A stretch of DNA of 64,000 bases from Nocardioides sp. (lineage in GTDB: Bacteria; Actinomycetota; Actinomycetes; Propionibacteriales; Nocardioidaceae). The notes below the pieces were generated by a model. The model was not told the origin of the DNA. It saw nothing but the letters and a program-made list of their open reading frames with translations, and did not search any database. The stretch spans positions 372,001 through 436,000 of the forward strand of contig NZ_JASEEQ010000001.1 of NCBI RefSeq assembly GCF_030019515.1. Reading direction: 5' to 3'. Shown here in pieces: positions 39,052-47,350 of the stretch. The translations under genes and the position numbers were made by a program. Numbering within the stretch: the stretch's first letter is position 1; every line of letters starts with the position of its first letter.

Positions 39052-40428
39052 CTACACGGCGCTTCGGGCCAGGTAGTTGCCGTGTCCTTCCCGGCCGACG
39101 AATCGGCCGTTGCTGGCGATCAACTCGCCTCGCGAGAAGACGTGCGTGATCGCGCCAGGAAGCGTCCAGCCCTCCCATAGGTTGTAGTCGAGGGCCTGGT
39201 GCTGAGTGGCGGCGGAGATGTGCGTCGTGGCAGCCGGGTCGAGCACGATGATGTCCGCGTCCGCGCCGATGCCGACGAATCCCTTGGTGGGGAACATCCC
39301 GAAGGACTTGGCCGGGTTGGTCGACGTCAATGCCACGAACTGCTCTAGCGAGATGCGGCCGCCCGCCACGCCGGTGCCGTACATGACCCGCATTCGGTCT
39401 TCGATGCCGGCGCCGCCGTTTGGAATGGCGCGGAAGTCGTGCCGCCCGAGATCCTTTTGGCCGACGAAGCAGAAGGGGCAGTGGTCCGAGCTGACGATGC
39501 CCAGCGTGCCGTTGTTGAGGCCGCGCCAGAGCGCCTCTTGGTGGTTCGAGTCGCGCAGCGGAGGGGTGAGGACTGCCTTCGCCGCCTCGAAGTCGGGGAG
39601 GTCGTAGAGGTCCGGACCGAGGGTCAGGTAGTGCGTGCAGGTCTCGCCAGCTACGGGCCAGCCGTTCAGCTGCGCTTCGGCGACAGCCTCGGTCGCCCCT
39701 CCTGTCGAGAGATGGACGAAGTAGATGGGGGCGTCCGCGATGCGGGAAACGGCGATGGCCCGGTTCACCGCTTCGACCTCAGTGGCCGGCGGCCTGGACA
39801 AGGCGTGGTTCTCGGGTCCGGTCTTTCCGGACGCAACCAGGTTTGCGGAGATTCTGTCGATCACGTCACCGTTCTCGGCGTGCACGCACGTCTTGGCGCC
39901 CAGCCGGCCGGACTCCCGGAGGACTTCGTACATCTCACCGTCATCCAGCATGATCGCGCCCTTGTAGGCCATATAGATCTTCATGCTGGTGACACCCGAT
40001 CGGACCAGGCCCTCGATGTCGGCGATTGCCCCGTCGTACAGGTCGGTGATCGCGACGTGGAAGCCGTAATCGATGGCGCACTTGTCGATTGCCTTCTGAT
40101 GCCACCCGTTCAGCGCGTCTTCGAGCTTCTGGCCCTTGGCCTGGAGGGCGAAGTCCACGATCGTCGTCGTGCCGCCGACGGCAGCGGCCCTCGTCCCGCT
40201 CGCGAAGTCGTCTGCGGTCTTCGTGTTCATCATCGGCGCATCGAGATGCGTATGGACGTCCACGCCGCCCGGCATGACATACCGACCGGCGCAGTCGATC
40301 GCCTCCGCGTCCTCGACTACCAGGTTCTTGCCGATCGCGACGACACACCCGTCCTCGATCAGCACGTCCGCAACGACCGAAGACCCGCTGTTGACTACTG
40401 TACCGCCCTGCAGATGTATCCGCTTCAT
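39052..40428 (-). CDS. D-hydantoinase (dihydropyrimidinase family)
   Basis: 458 residues. All metal-centre residues fall at the standard D-hydantoinase numbers: His59, His61 (DVHTHLDAP), carboxylated Lys150 (SMKIYMAYK), His183 (CVHAENGD), His239 (YFVHLSTGG) and Asp315 (SSDHCPF). The family opens 5-substituted hydantoins to N-carbamoyl-D-amino acids, or dihydrouracil to N-carbamoyl-beta-alanine. The D-carbamoylase in the same island favours the hydantoin route; no dihydropyrimidine dehydrogenase is present. ATG at 40428 chosen on homology; upstream in-frame residues lack it. The ribosome binding site is weak. Confidence 0.87.
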   Translation of the reverse strand: MKRIHLQGGTVVNSGSSVVADVLIEDGCVVAIGKNLVVEDAEAIDCAGRYVMPGGVDVHTHLDAPMMNTKTADDFASGTRAAAVGGTTTIVDFALQAKGQKLEDALNGWHQKAIDKCAIDYGFHVAITDLYDGAIADIEGLVRSGVTSMKIYMAYKGAIMLDDGEMYEVLRESGRLGAKTCVHAENGDVIDRISANLVASGKTGPENHALSRPPATEVEAVNRAIAVSRIADAPIYFVHLSTGGATEAVAEAQLNGWPVAGETCTHYLTLGPDLYDLPDFEAAKAVLTPPLRDSNHQEALWRGLNNGTLGIVSSDHCPFCFVGQKDLGRHDFRAIPNGGAGIEDRMRVMYGTGVAGGRISLEQFVALTSTNPAKSFGMFPTKGFVGIGADADIIVLDPAATTHISAATQHQALDYNLWEGWTLPGAITHVFSRGELIASNGRFVGREGHGNYLARSAV

Positions 40429-40501
40429 GGCTTCATCGTTCGCGAGTTGTGCCGACCTGCACTTGTCGGCTCTGACCAACGTGTCTCCGGCGGGTTGTGC
40501 G

Positions 40502-40938
40502 TCATGAACACCAGGGTGGGTTCACGACCACGAGGAGATCACCGTCATCGACCGACTCGCCTGTGCTCCCACCCGGCCGACCTCTCGTCGGCGACCTCGC
40601 GAACCTGCACGAGCCGTACGCGTCCATCCACGCGGCAAACGGCGGTCCGGATCCAGTTGTGGTCCGGCTGCGACGCCGAGTCAATGCTCACCACCGACCG
40701 CTCGCCGTCCGGACGGACTTTCCCATCACCGGGCCTGGGCCGACGGCGGAACTCCGGGGTCGAGAGGGCAGAGGCGCCGCCACACCAGGCCCTCATGTAC
40801 CCGGAGGTCACCGTCGGGCAGAGAGAAGTCGCACTCTCAGCGTTTCCGGTAGCCGAGTTCTCGCGCTGCAGGGATGGCCAGGACCGCGATCTCACCGCGG
40901 TTCGCAACGAGCACAACTCGAAATGGCGCGCCACTCAT
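40502..40938 (-). pseudogene. Decayed biotin carboxylase / biotin carrier gene
   Basis: The minus strand at 40938 starts an ATG frame, FRVVLVANRGEIAVLAIP followed by AARELGYRKR, which is the unmistakable N-terminus of a biotin carboxylase, but it stops after 33 codons. About 330 bp later another frame ends GESVDDGDLLVVV, resembling the C-terminus of a biotin carrier domain. About 500 or more codons between are missing, and the intermediate frames are broken. The remnant begins 7 nt after the DadA-like gene, so an acyl-CoA or pyruvate carboxylase subunit was once part of this operon. Confidence 0.7.
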
Positions 40939-40944
40939 GCCGCC

Positions 40945-42192
40945 TCATCGGAGCGGCGAGAATGCCTCGAGCTCCGGTCCGTGGCTGCCGGTGATGATCT
41001 GCTTGGCGAGCAGCCTTCCGGAGATCGGGCCGAGGGTGATGCCCCACATGCCATGGCCGCCTGCGACGAACACGTGGGGCGACGCTGTAGCGCCAATGAG
41101 GGGTAGCCCGTCGACCGTGCAAGGGCGCGGGCCGACCCATTCGTCGATCCGGTCGTCGACGTCGGCGCCGTCGAGGAACGGTCTGGCGGCATCAACGATG
41201 GCCGCGATGCGGCGGGGATCCAGCTTGGCGTCGGGTGGGCTGAACTCCATCATTCCCGCGACCCGGAGGCGGTCGGCGATCGGCGTGCAGGCGACCCGTT
41301 GGGATGGCAGGTAGATCGGGCCTCGGGGCGTTGACCTGCAGGAGACACTGAAGCTGTATCCGCGTCCCGACTGGACGAGGCGCCGGACACCGAACCGCCG
41401 CAGCAGTGGGCCCGCCCACGCACCAGCGGCCACGACGGCAGCGTCATAGGACTCGCCGTCGATGGAGACACCCGCCGAGTTCGCATCCACACGCTCGACG
41501 ATGCGTTGGAGCTCGAACCGGGCTCCCCTGTTGCGCACCGCGTCTCCTAGGGACTGGACATAGGCGCCCGGGTCGAGGAAACGCTGACCGTGGAGCTGAA
41601 TGGCGGCGGTGACCTCATCTGATAGCAGGGGCTCCTGAGCGCGCGCTTGAGCTCCGTCGAGCAAGTCGTACTCCAGCCGCTGGCCCGAGGACTTGATGTG
41701 CTGGAGCTCCTGGAGGAGCGGCTCGCGGTCAGAGGCCGACCGATAGGCCGCGACGAAGGAGGACGCCGGACTCGTCGGGGCAGTGACACCTCGATCCGCG
41801 AGCTCGTCGAAGGCATCGAGCGCGAGATCGTTGATCGCAATGAGCGCTTCCATCGACTTCTGCCATTGGCGCATGGTGCTGCGCCGCGCGAAGCCGACCA
41901 GGAAACGCCACAGCCGGGGATCCAGGCGGGGCGGCACGTAGACCGGCGACCGGGGATTGAGGACCGCGCGGACACCGTATGTGAGGACTGACGGTTCTGG
42001 GAGCGGCGTCGCGAGACCGGGCGTCAGCCACCCCGCGTTGCCCCAGGAGGATCCGGATCCGACATCGGCGCGGTCGAACACCGTCACCTCGGTGCCGAGT
42101 TCTTGCAGGTGCCAGGCAGTAGCCAAACCAACCATGCCGGCACCGATGACAGCGACGCGCTCAGGACGAGGATGAGCATTCACATGGAGCAT
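40945..42192 (-). CDS. FAD-dependent D-amino acid dehydrogenase, DadA-like
   Basis: 415 residues of the DAO family. FAD-binding VIGAGMVGLATAWHL is at the N-terminus, GNAGWLTPG follows (as in DadA) and the C-terminal block WVGPRPCTVDGLPLIG plus GHGMWGITLGP is typical of D-amino acid dehydrogenases. It would oxidise a D-amino acid to the 2-oxo acid and ammonia. D-alanine, the predicted product of OrtAB, is the obvious candidate substrate. The ATG at 42192 fits homology; the frame is open further upstream but without homology. First gene of the minus-strand operon. Confidence 0.83.
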   Translation of the reverse strand: MLHVNAHPRPERVAVIGAGMVGLATAWHLQELGTEVTVFDRADVGSGSSWGNAGWLTPGLATPLPEPSVLTYGVRAVLNPRSPVYVPPRLDPRLWRFLVGFARRSTMRQWQKSMEALIAINDLALDAFDELADRGVTAPTSPASSFVAAYRSASDREPLLQELQHIKSSGQRLEYDLLDGAQARAQEPLLSDEVTAAIQLHGQRFLDPGAYVQSLGDAVRNRGARFELQRIVERVDANSAGVSIDGESYDAAVVAAGAWAGPLLRRFGVRRLVQSGRGYSFSVSCRSTPRGPIYLPSQRVACTPIADRLRVAGMMEFSPPDAKLDPRRIAAIVDAARPFLDGADVDDRIDEWVGPRPCTVDGLPLIGATASPHVFVAGGHGMWGITLGPISGRLLAKQIITGSHGPELEAFSPLR

Positions 42193-42445
42193 GTTGGGGG
42201 CACCTGAGCGCGAGGGCACGAGTGCGATTGGCCAACCTTCGCGCTCTTGGGTGTCGCGCGGGCACAACCGCCGCGTCACGTCCGTCGGCCATCTCTGGGG
42301 GTTGTTCCGCAGGCACTCCCAACTGCCCTGACGTTGTGATTCGTCGACAGCCTCGGGTGGCTCGAGCCCGTGTCAGCATCACCGGCACCGAGTGTCTGTC
42401 CGGCCGAACTCGGTCTCTCCGGACCCGTCCGCAAAGGAAATCCGC
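42193..42445. promoter_or_regulatory. Divergent promoter region of the catabolic island
   Basis: 253 bp between the dadA-like operon (minus) and the ABC importer operon (plus). Both catabolic transcripts probably start here. I could not find a convincing -35/-10 pair or a clear operator by eye. AAGGA, the ribosome binding site of the importer gene, lies near its right end. Confidence 0.5.
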
Positions 42446-43465
42446 ATGCACCGTTCCCGTTCCCGTTCACTGCCGCTGGCGCTTGCCGCTCTCAGCTCGC
42501 TGGCCATGCTGTCGCTCACCGCGTGTGGGTCGTCCGACGACGACTCCACTGGCGACGAAAAGGTCAATGTCGCCCTGCTCATCCCGAACCAGAATGACTA
42601 CGCAAACTCGTTCGTTGCCGGCGCTGAAGCAGCCGCTGCGAAGGACGGGAGCGCCGAGGTCAGGACGTTCGTCGCCAACTTCAACCCGCAGACCCAGCTG
42701 ACCCAGTGCCAGGACGCCATCCAGAGTCAGCGGTACCAGGCGATGGTCATCGAACCGGTCGACGGGGTCGCGATGGCGAACTGCGCGAAGGAAGCCATCG
42801 CCGCTGGTATCAAGGTCGTGGCTATCAACGCCCCGGTCGGTGCAGACACCACGACCGCCGAGCCGCAGGTCGACGGTTTGACCGCGGCGCTGCTGGCCCC
42901 GCCCACCGTGGTCGGGCAGCATGCCGCGGAGGTCGTCGTGGAGGCCTGTGCCGACCTGGATCCGTGCAAGGTCGGGTACCTGTACGGGACCAAGGGCTTC
43001 AGCTACGACACAGCGCGTCGGGCCGCGACCGATGAGGTCTTCGCCGAGCACGCGAACATCCAGATCGTGGCCGAAGCCGAGAGCAAGTTCGACCGCGCCA
43101 CGACGATCAATGCAGTCACGGACATGATGCGTGCCCAGCCCGACCTCGACGTGCTGCTCTCGGTGCAGGACCCGGTTCCGGTCATCGCCGGTTTGGAGAG
43201 CGCTGGCGCGCTCGGCAACGTGAAGCTGTTCGCTACCGGTGCAAGCGACGCCGCCGTGCAGACCGTCGTCGATGGCCAGACGGCGGGCATGAGCATCCTG
43301 ATGCCTCGGACCGAGGCCGAGCGCGGGACGGAGATCGCGATCGCCGCCGTGCGAGGCACGGAGCCCACCCAGCGGTCGTACAACACGTATGACGACCTCA
43401 GCCCGATCGGTTCGACGTTGACGAGCGAGAACGCCTCTGAGTTCCCGTCGCAGTTCAAGGGCTGA
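42446..43465 (+). CDS. ABC sugar-type substrate-binding lipoprotein
   Basis: 339 residues, periplasmic-binding-protein type I (RbsB-like). A lipoprotein signal ends in LTACGSS. The mature protein begins VNVALLIPNQNDYANSFVAG and has the family's hinge segments MVIEPVDGVAMA and LLSVQDPVPVIAGLES. Members bind sugars, inositol, AI-2 or nucleoside-like ligands. The linked enzymes suggest a cyclic ureide or related ligand instead of a free sugar. ATG at 42446, with AAGGA upstream; a longer in-frame start is rejected because it precedes the signal peptide. First gene of a four-gene operon. Confidence 0.9.
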   Translation: MHRSRSRSLPLALAALSSLAMLSLTACGSSDDDSTGDEKVNVALLIPNQNDYANSFVAGAEAAAAKDGSAEVRTFVANFNPQTQLTQCQDAIQSQRYQAMVIEPVDGVAMANCAKEAIAAGIKVVAINAPVGADTTTAEPQVDGLTAALLAPPTVVGQHAAEVVVEACADLDPCKVGYLYGTKGFSYDTARRAATDEVFAEHANIQIVAEAESKFDRATTINAVTDMMRAQPDLDVLLSVQDPVPVIAGLESAGALGNVKLFATGASDAAVQTVVDGQTAGMSILMPRTEAERGTEIAIAAVRGTEPTQRSYNTYDDLSPIGSTLTSENASEFPSQFKG

Positions 43466-43471
43466 TCCGGC

Positions 43472-45007
43472 ATGCCCGACAGCCACGCAGCGGAACACGT
43501 ACACATCGACGTTCGAGACGTGAACGTGTCGTTCGGCGCGTTCGCTGCCCTCGACCAGGTGTCCGTACGGATTCGGCGGGGCCGCGTTCATGCCCTCGTT
43601 GGCGAGAACGGCGCGGGCAAGTCAACACTCGGCAAGGTCATCAGTGGCCACCTCCCGGCCACCCGCGGTCAGGTGACCTTGCACCGAGAGAATCCGGCGG
43701 AGGTGCTCGGCTCAGCCGGGCACCTCCGCGCCAGGGTTGCCGTCGTCGACCAAGAGCTGGCGCTACTGCCGGCCCGGTCGGTCGCCGAGAACGTGCTGCT
43801 CGGCTCACTGCCGTCACGATTCGGAGTGGCGCTTCGTGCGGCCATGCGTTCCCGCGTCGCTACCCTCCTGGAGGCCACCGGGTTCGACCTCGATCCCGAC
43901 GCCCCGGTCGGGGCGCTGCGAGTGGCCGACCGCCAGCTCGTGACGATCCTCCGCGCCTTCGCCACGCAGGCCGAGGTGATCGTCATGGACGAGCCGACGG
44001 CAGCCCTAACCGGTCGAGAGTCCGAACGTCTCCTCGGGGTCATCGACCGGATGCGTGCGGACGGAAGGACCTTCGTGTATGTCTCACACTTCCTGGGCGA
44101 GGTGCTCGAGATCGCCGACGACATCACCGTCCTCAAGGACGGACAGGTCACATGGCAGGGAGACGCTTCTGCGACGAACCAGGACGCCCTGGTAGCAGCG
44201 ATGCTCGGCCGGTCGCTGGTGACGATGTTCCCCGACCGGCAGCCACCTCCACCAGGTGACCCTGTTCTCGTGGTCGAGAACCTCACCAGCGGCCCCGAGG
44301 TTCAAGATGTCTCCCTGGCCGTGAGGCCTGGGGAGATCCTCGGCATCGCAGGCATCGTTGGTAGTGGACGCAGCGAGCTGGCGCACACGCTGCTCGGCGC
44401 ACGACGCGCGACCAGGGGAACGATGCGGCTGAATGGCCAGCTCTACCGCCCGAACGGGCCCACCCACGCGTGGAACCGAGGCGTCCGGATCGTGCCGGAG
44501 AGCCGGCGCGACCAGGGACTGTTCCTTCGGCACACCGTGCACCGCAACGTGACGCTGCCACACCTGAGTGCGGTCTCGCGCGCCGGATGCCTGATGCCGG
44601 GGGCTGGACGCACGATGGCAGCCGACCTACTCGACCGGATGGACTACCGCGGCAGCGGCGTCGACATTCCGGTCGGCTCGCTGTCCGGCGGCAACCAACA
44701 GAAGGTCCTCCTCGCCCGCTGCCTCCTGAGCGACCCCAACGTACTCATCATCGACGAACCCACCCGAGGCGTCGACGTAGGCGCGCGGCACTCGATCTAC
44801 ACCCTGATCGACGAAGCGGCACAACGCGGCGTCGCCGTCATCGTGATCTCGAGTGAACTCGAAGAGGTCCTGGGCCTGGCCGACCGCGTCCTGGCCATGC
44901 GAGGGGGACGCATCGTCCGAGAGTTCGCGAAGCACGCCTCCGAGGCCGCAGTCCTGAGCGCCATCCTCGGCGCCGAGCCAACTGCAACCCGCAAGCCCAG
45001 CAACTGA
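43472..45007 (+). CDS. ABC importer ATPase, two-domain RbsA/MglA type
   Basis: 511 residues with two nucleotide-binding domains. Domain 1: Walker A GENGAGKST, signature region reading RVADRQ (degenerate, as usual in the first half), Walker B VIVMDEPTAAL. Domain 2: degenerate Walker A GIVGSGRSEL, canonical LSGGNQQK and Walker B VLIIDEPTRGVD. This asymmetry is typical of RbsA/MglA proteins. It drives import by the adjacent permease; 6 nt after the binding-protein gene. Confidence 0.93.
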   Translation: MPDSHAAEHVHIDVRDVNVSFGAFAALDQVSVRIRRGRVHALVGENGAGKSTLGKVISGHLPATRGQVTLHRENPAEVLGSAGHLRARVAVVDQELALLPARSVAENVLLGSLPSRFGVALRAAMRSRVATLLEATGFDLDPDAPVGALRVADRQLVTILRAFATQAEVIVMDEPTAALTGRESERLLGVIDRMRADGRTFVYVSHFLGEVLEIADDITVLKDGQVTWQGDASATNQDALVAAMLGRSLVTMFPDRQPPPPGDPVLVVENLTSGPEVQDVSLAVRPGEILGIAGIVGSGRSELAHTLLGARRATRGTMRLNGQLYRPNGPTHAWNRGVRIVPESRRDQGLFLRHTVHRNVTLPHLSAVSRAGCLMPGAGRTMAADLLDRMDYRGSGVDIPVGSLSGGNQQKVLLARCLLSDPNVLIIDEPTRGVDVGARHSIYTLIDEAAQRGVAVIVISSELEEVLGLADRVLAMRGGRIVREFAKHASEAAVLSAILGAEPTATRKPSN

Positions 45008-45019
45008 CCTGGAGTAGAC

Positions 45020-46018
45020 ATGACAGAAGCGAACGTCGGCCAGACGACACCCGCGCCCCCCGCCCGGCGCGCATTCTCCTTGGACCTGGCACACGGCCGG
45101 GACCTAGGGATCGTCGCGTGCTTCGTAGCGCTGTTCCTGGCCCTGACGTTCTCGTCCGACGTATTCTTCTCGGCTCAGAACTTCGCGACGATCCTGGAGC
45201 AATGGGCTCCCGTGATGATCATTGCAGTCGCCGGCACCTTGGTGCTCGTCGCAGGCGATCTGGACATCTCGGTCGGCGCCATATTCGCGATCAGTGGCGT
45301 CGCCGCTGCCAAGTTCGCGAACGATACGGGCTCGGTAATCCTCGGATGCGTCGCCGCCGTGATCGCCGGCCTGGCTTGCGGGCTCGTGAATGCAGCAATC
45401 ACGCTCATCGGCCGCGTCAACTCGCTCATCGGAACCCTCGGAAGCTCGTTGGTGATCCGCGGCCTGGCATTGCTCATAACCGGCGGGTTCATCGTGCAGG
45501 CCGCGCCGGTCGGGTTCGACACCCTCGGTGTCGACAGCTGGCTCGGCCTGCGCTGGTCCGTCTGGGTGATGTTCGTCTGGGTGGGCGCAGTTGCAGTTCT
45601 CCTCCACCTTACGGTGTTCGGACGCAGGGTCTTCGCGGTCGGCGGCAACATCGAAGCAGCCCGCTTGGCCGGCATACCGGTCGGCAGCGTGAAGGCCGTG
45701 GTCTTCGTCGTGTCCGGGATGTCCGCCGGGCTGGCCGGTTTGCTCGCCGCGAGCAAGGTCAACGCGGGCCAGGCGGAGGTCGGTGTCGGCCTCGAGTTCC
45801 AGGTCCTCGCCGCCATCGTGCTCGGAGGCACGTCGCTGGCTGGAGGCGCCGGAGCCGTCTGGAGAACGGTGCTCGGAGTGATGATCTTGGCCATGATCGG
45901 AAACGGCCTGAACCTACTGGCGGTCGACCCCGTCTACCAGCAGATCGTGCAGGGAACGATCGTGGTCACGGCTGTCGCGGTCGATGCCTGGGCACAACGA
46001 GGCAGGAACAAGACTTGA
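45020..46018 (+). CDS. ABC importer permease, RbsC type
   Basis: 332 residues with about 9-10 membrane helices. The family's VLVAGDLDISVGAIFAISG and FGRRVFAVGGNIEAARLAGI blocks are present. It forms the homodimeric channel of the ribose-type importer. TGGAGTAGACATG gives a reasonable ribosome binding site. Its stop overlaps the TTG start of the amidohydrolase. Confidence 0.93.
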   Translation: MTEANVGQTTPAPPARRAFSLDLAHGRDLGIVACFVALFLALTFSSDVFFSAQNFATILEQWAPVMIIAVAGTLVLVAGDLDISVGAIFAISGVAAAKFANDTGSVILGCVAAVIAGLACGLVNAAITLIGRVNSLIGTLGSSLVIRGLALLITGGFIVQAAPVGFDTLGVDSWLGLRWSVWVMFVWVGAVAVLLHLTVFGRRVFAVGGNIEAARLAGIPVGSVKAVVFVVSGMSAGLAGLLAASKVNAGQAEVGVGLEFQVLAAIVLGGTSLAGGAGAVWRTVLGVMILAMIGNGLNLLAVDPVYQQIVQGTIVVTAVAVDAWAQRGRNKT

Positions 46019-47217
46019 GCAGCTTCTGGCTGGACAACGTCCGGTTCGACGGAGCGATCGTCGATGAACCCGGCGGTTTCGCACACACCGAAAGCATCCA
46101 AGCCGCGGTAGAGGTCCGCGACGGCGTGATTGCCGCCATCACGTCAACCGCCCCAGCCGACTCAGAGGTGATCGATGGCGGCGGCCTCCTACTTCTGCCG
46201 CCGCTGCGCGACCTCCACATCCACGTGGACAAGACCTACTACGGCGGCCCGTGGCGCGCGCCAGCCCTTGCGAGAAGCCTCGCCGATCGAATCGACCAGG
46301 AAGTCGCCCTCCTACCCGAGCTCGTCAGCCATCTGGAGGAACGGGCTGCCGCCATCGTGGGTCTCGTCGCCTCACGTGGCACGTCGTTCCTCAGGGTTCA
46401 CACGAACGTCGACCACGTCGTCGGCGCCGAGAGCGTCGGGCGACTCGCGGCGCTCGCCCCATCACTCGACCAGTTGGCCCATCTCGAGATCGTCGCCTTC
46501 CCCCAACACGGCCTTCAAGACGGGCGCATGGTGCCGGTGCTACGAGACGCCATCCAAGCGGGCGCCTCGATCATCGGAGGCATCGACCCCGCACGGACGG
46601 AGACGAACATCGACAAGGCCCTCGAGGCCACGTTCGAGCTCGCCACCGCATACGGCATCGGCATCGACATCCATCTTCACGACCCCGGGACGTTGGGAAC
46701 GTTCCAGATGCGCCGGATCGCGGCGTTCACCGAGGACGCCGGCCTGCACGGCCGCGTCACGATCAGCCACGCCTACGCGCTGGCGCAGGTCGACGAGTCG
46801 ACAGCAGCCGGAACCGCGGAGGAACTAGCGGCTGCCGGGGTGGATGTCACCACCGCATTGCAGCTCGACGCCGCGATTCCCGTGCCGCTGATGCGGCGGC
46901 TCGGAGTACGGATATCGGTTGGCACCGACAGCGTCATGGACCACTGGGATCCGTTCGGCAGCGGCGACATGCTCGAGAAGGCATCGCTCATTGCTCAGCG
47001 GTTCGGCTGCCTCGACGAACGGTCTCTGGCAGCCGCCCTAACCCTGGCCACCGGCGGCGTTCCCGCCGTCGACCCGGACGGGGCGCCATGGCTTCGCGTG
47101 GGCGATTCAGCCGACTTCCTCCTCATCGACGCATCGTGCGCGTCCGAGGCCGTCGCGCGACGCCCCCGAACGAGGCGTTCCTTCCGCCGTGGGGTCGAAG
47201 CACCGGGCGTTCCCTGA
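46015..47217 (+). CDS. Amidohydrolase, cytosine-deaminase-like
   Basis: 400 residues from a TTG start that overlaps the permease stop (TTGA). Metal-site features: LRDLHIHVDK (HxH), FLRVHTNVDHV, GIDIHLHDPG, TISHAYAL and GTDSVMDHWDPFGSGDML, the last equal to the Asp region of cytosine deaminase and its relatives. Such enzymes deaminate exocyclic amines or open amidine-type rings. Coupling to the importer suggests the first step on the incoming substrate, for example converting an imino-hydantoin or aminopyrimidinone to its oxo form. Substrate is not known. A later in-frame start would lose the first beta-strands. Confidence 0.78.
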   Translation: MSSFWLDNVRFDGAIVDEPGGFAHTESIQAAVEVRDGVIAAITSTAPADSEVIDGGGLLLLPPLRDLHIHVDKTYYGGPWRAPALARSLADRIDQEVALLPELVSHLEERAAAIVGLVASRGTSFLRVHTNVDHVVGAESVGRLAALAPSLDQLAHLEIVAFPQHGLQDGRMVPVLRDAIQAGASIIGGIDPARTETNIDKALEATFELATAYGIGIDIHLHDPGTLGTFQMRRIAAFTEDAGLHGRVTISHAYALAQVDESTAAGTAEELAAAGVDVTTALQLDAAIPVPLMRRLGVRISVGTDSVMDHWDPFGSGDMLEKASLIAQRFGCLDERSLAAALTLATGGVPAVDPDGAPWLRVGDSADFLLIDASCASEAVARRPRTRRSFRRGVEAPGVP

Positions 47218-47289
47218 GGCCGATCGCGCCGCCGAGACCACGACTCCTGCATGTTGTCGAGCCTCTTCCCCACGAGCGTGCCATGTGAT

Positions 47290-47311
47290 ATTGATGACAC
47301 CACTATTGATG
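47290..47311 (+). promoter_or_regulatory. Direct repeat in the pucR promoter region
   Basis: ATTGATG occurs twice (47290-47296 and 47305-47311), starts 15 bp apart, in a markedly AT-rich 133-bp gap upstream of the PucR gene. Spacing near 1.5 helical turns could suit a dimeric activator or autoregulation; this is a by-eye observation. Confidence 0.35.
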
Positions 47312-47350
47312 TGATCAAACATCGCATCGCCCGAAGCGGGAGGACGTACG

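Noticed and set aside
39052..40428. Dihydropyrimidinase of the reductive pyrimidine pathway
   Set aside because: No dihydropyrimidine dehydrogenase or beta-alanine aminotransferase is nearby, and the partner hydrolase is of the D-carbamoylase type, not beta-ureidopropionase.
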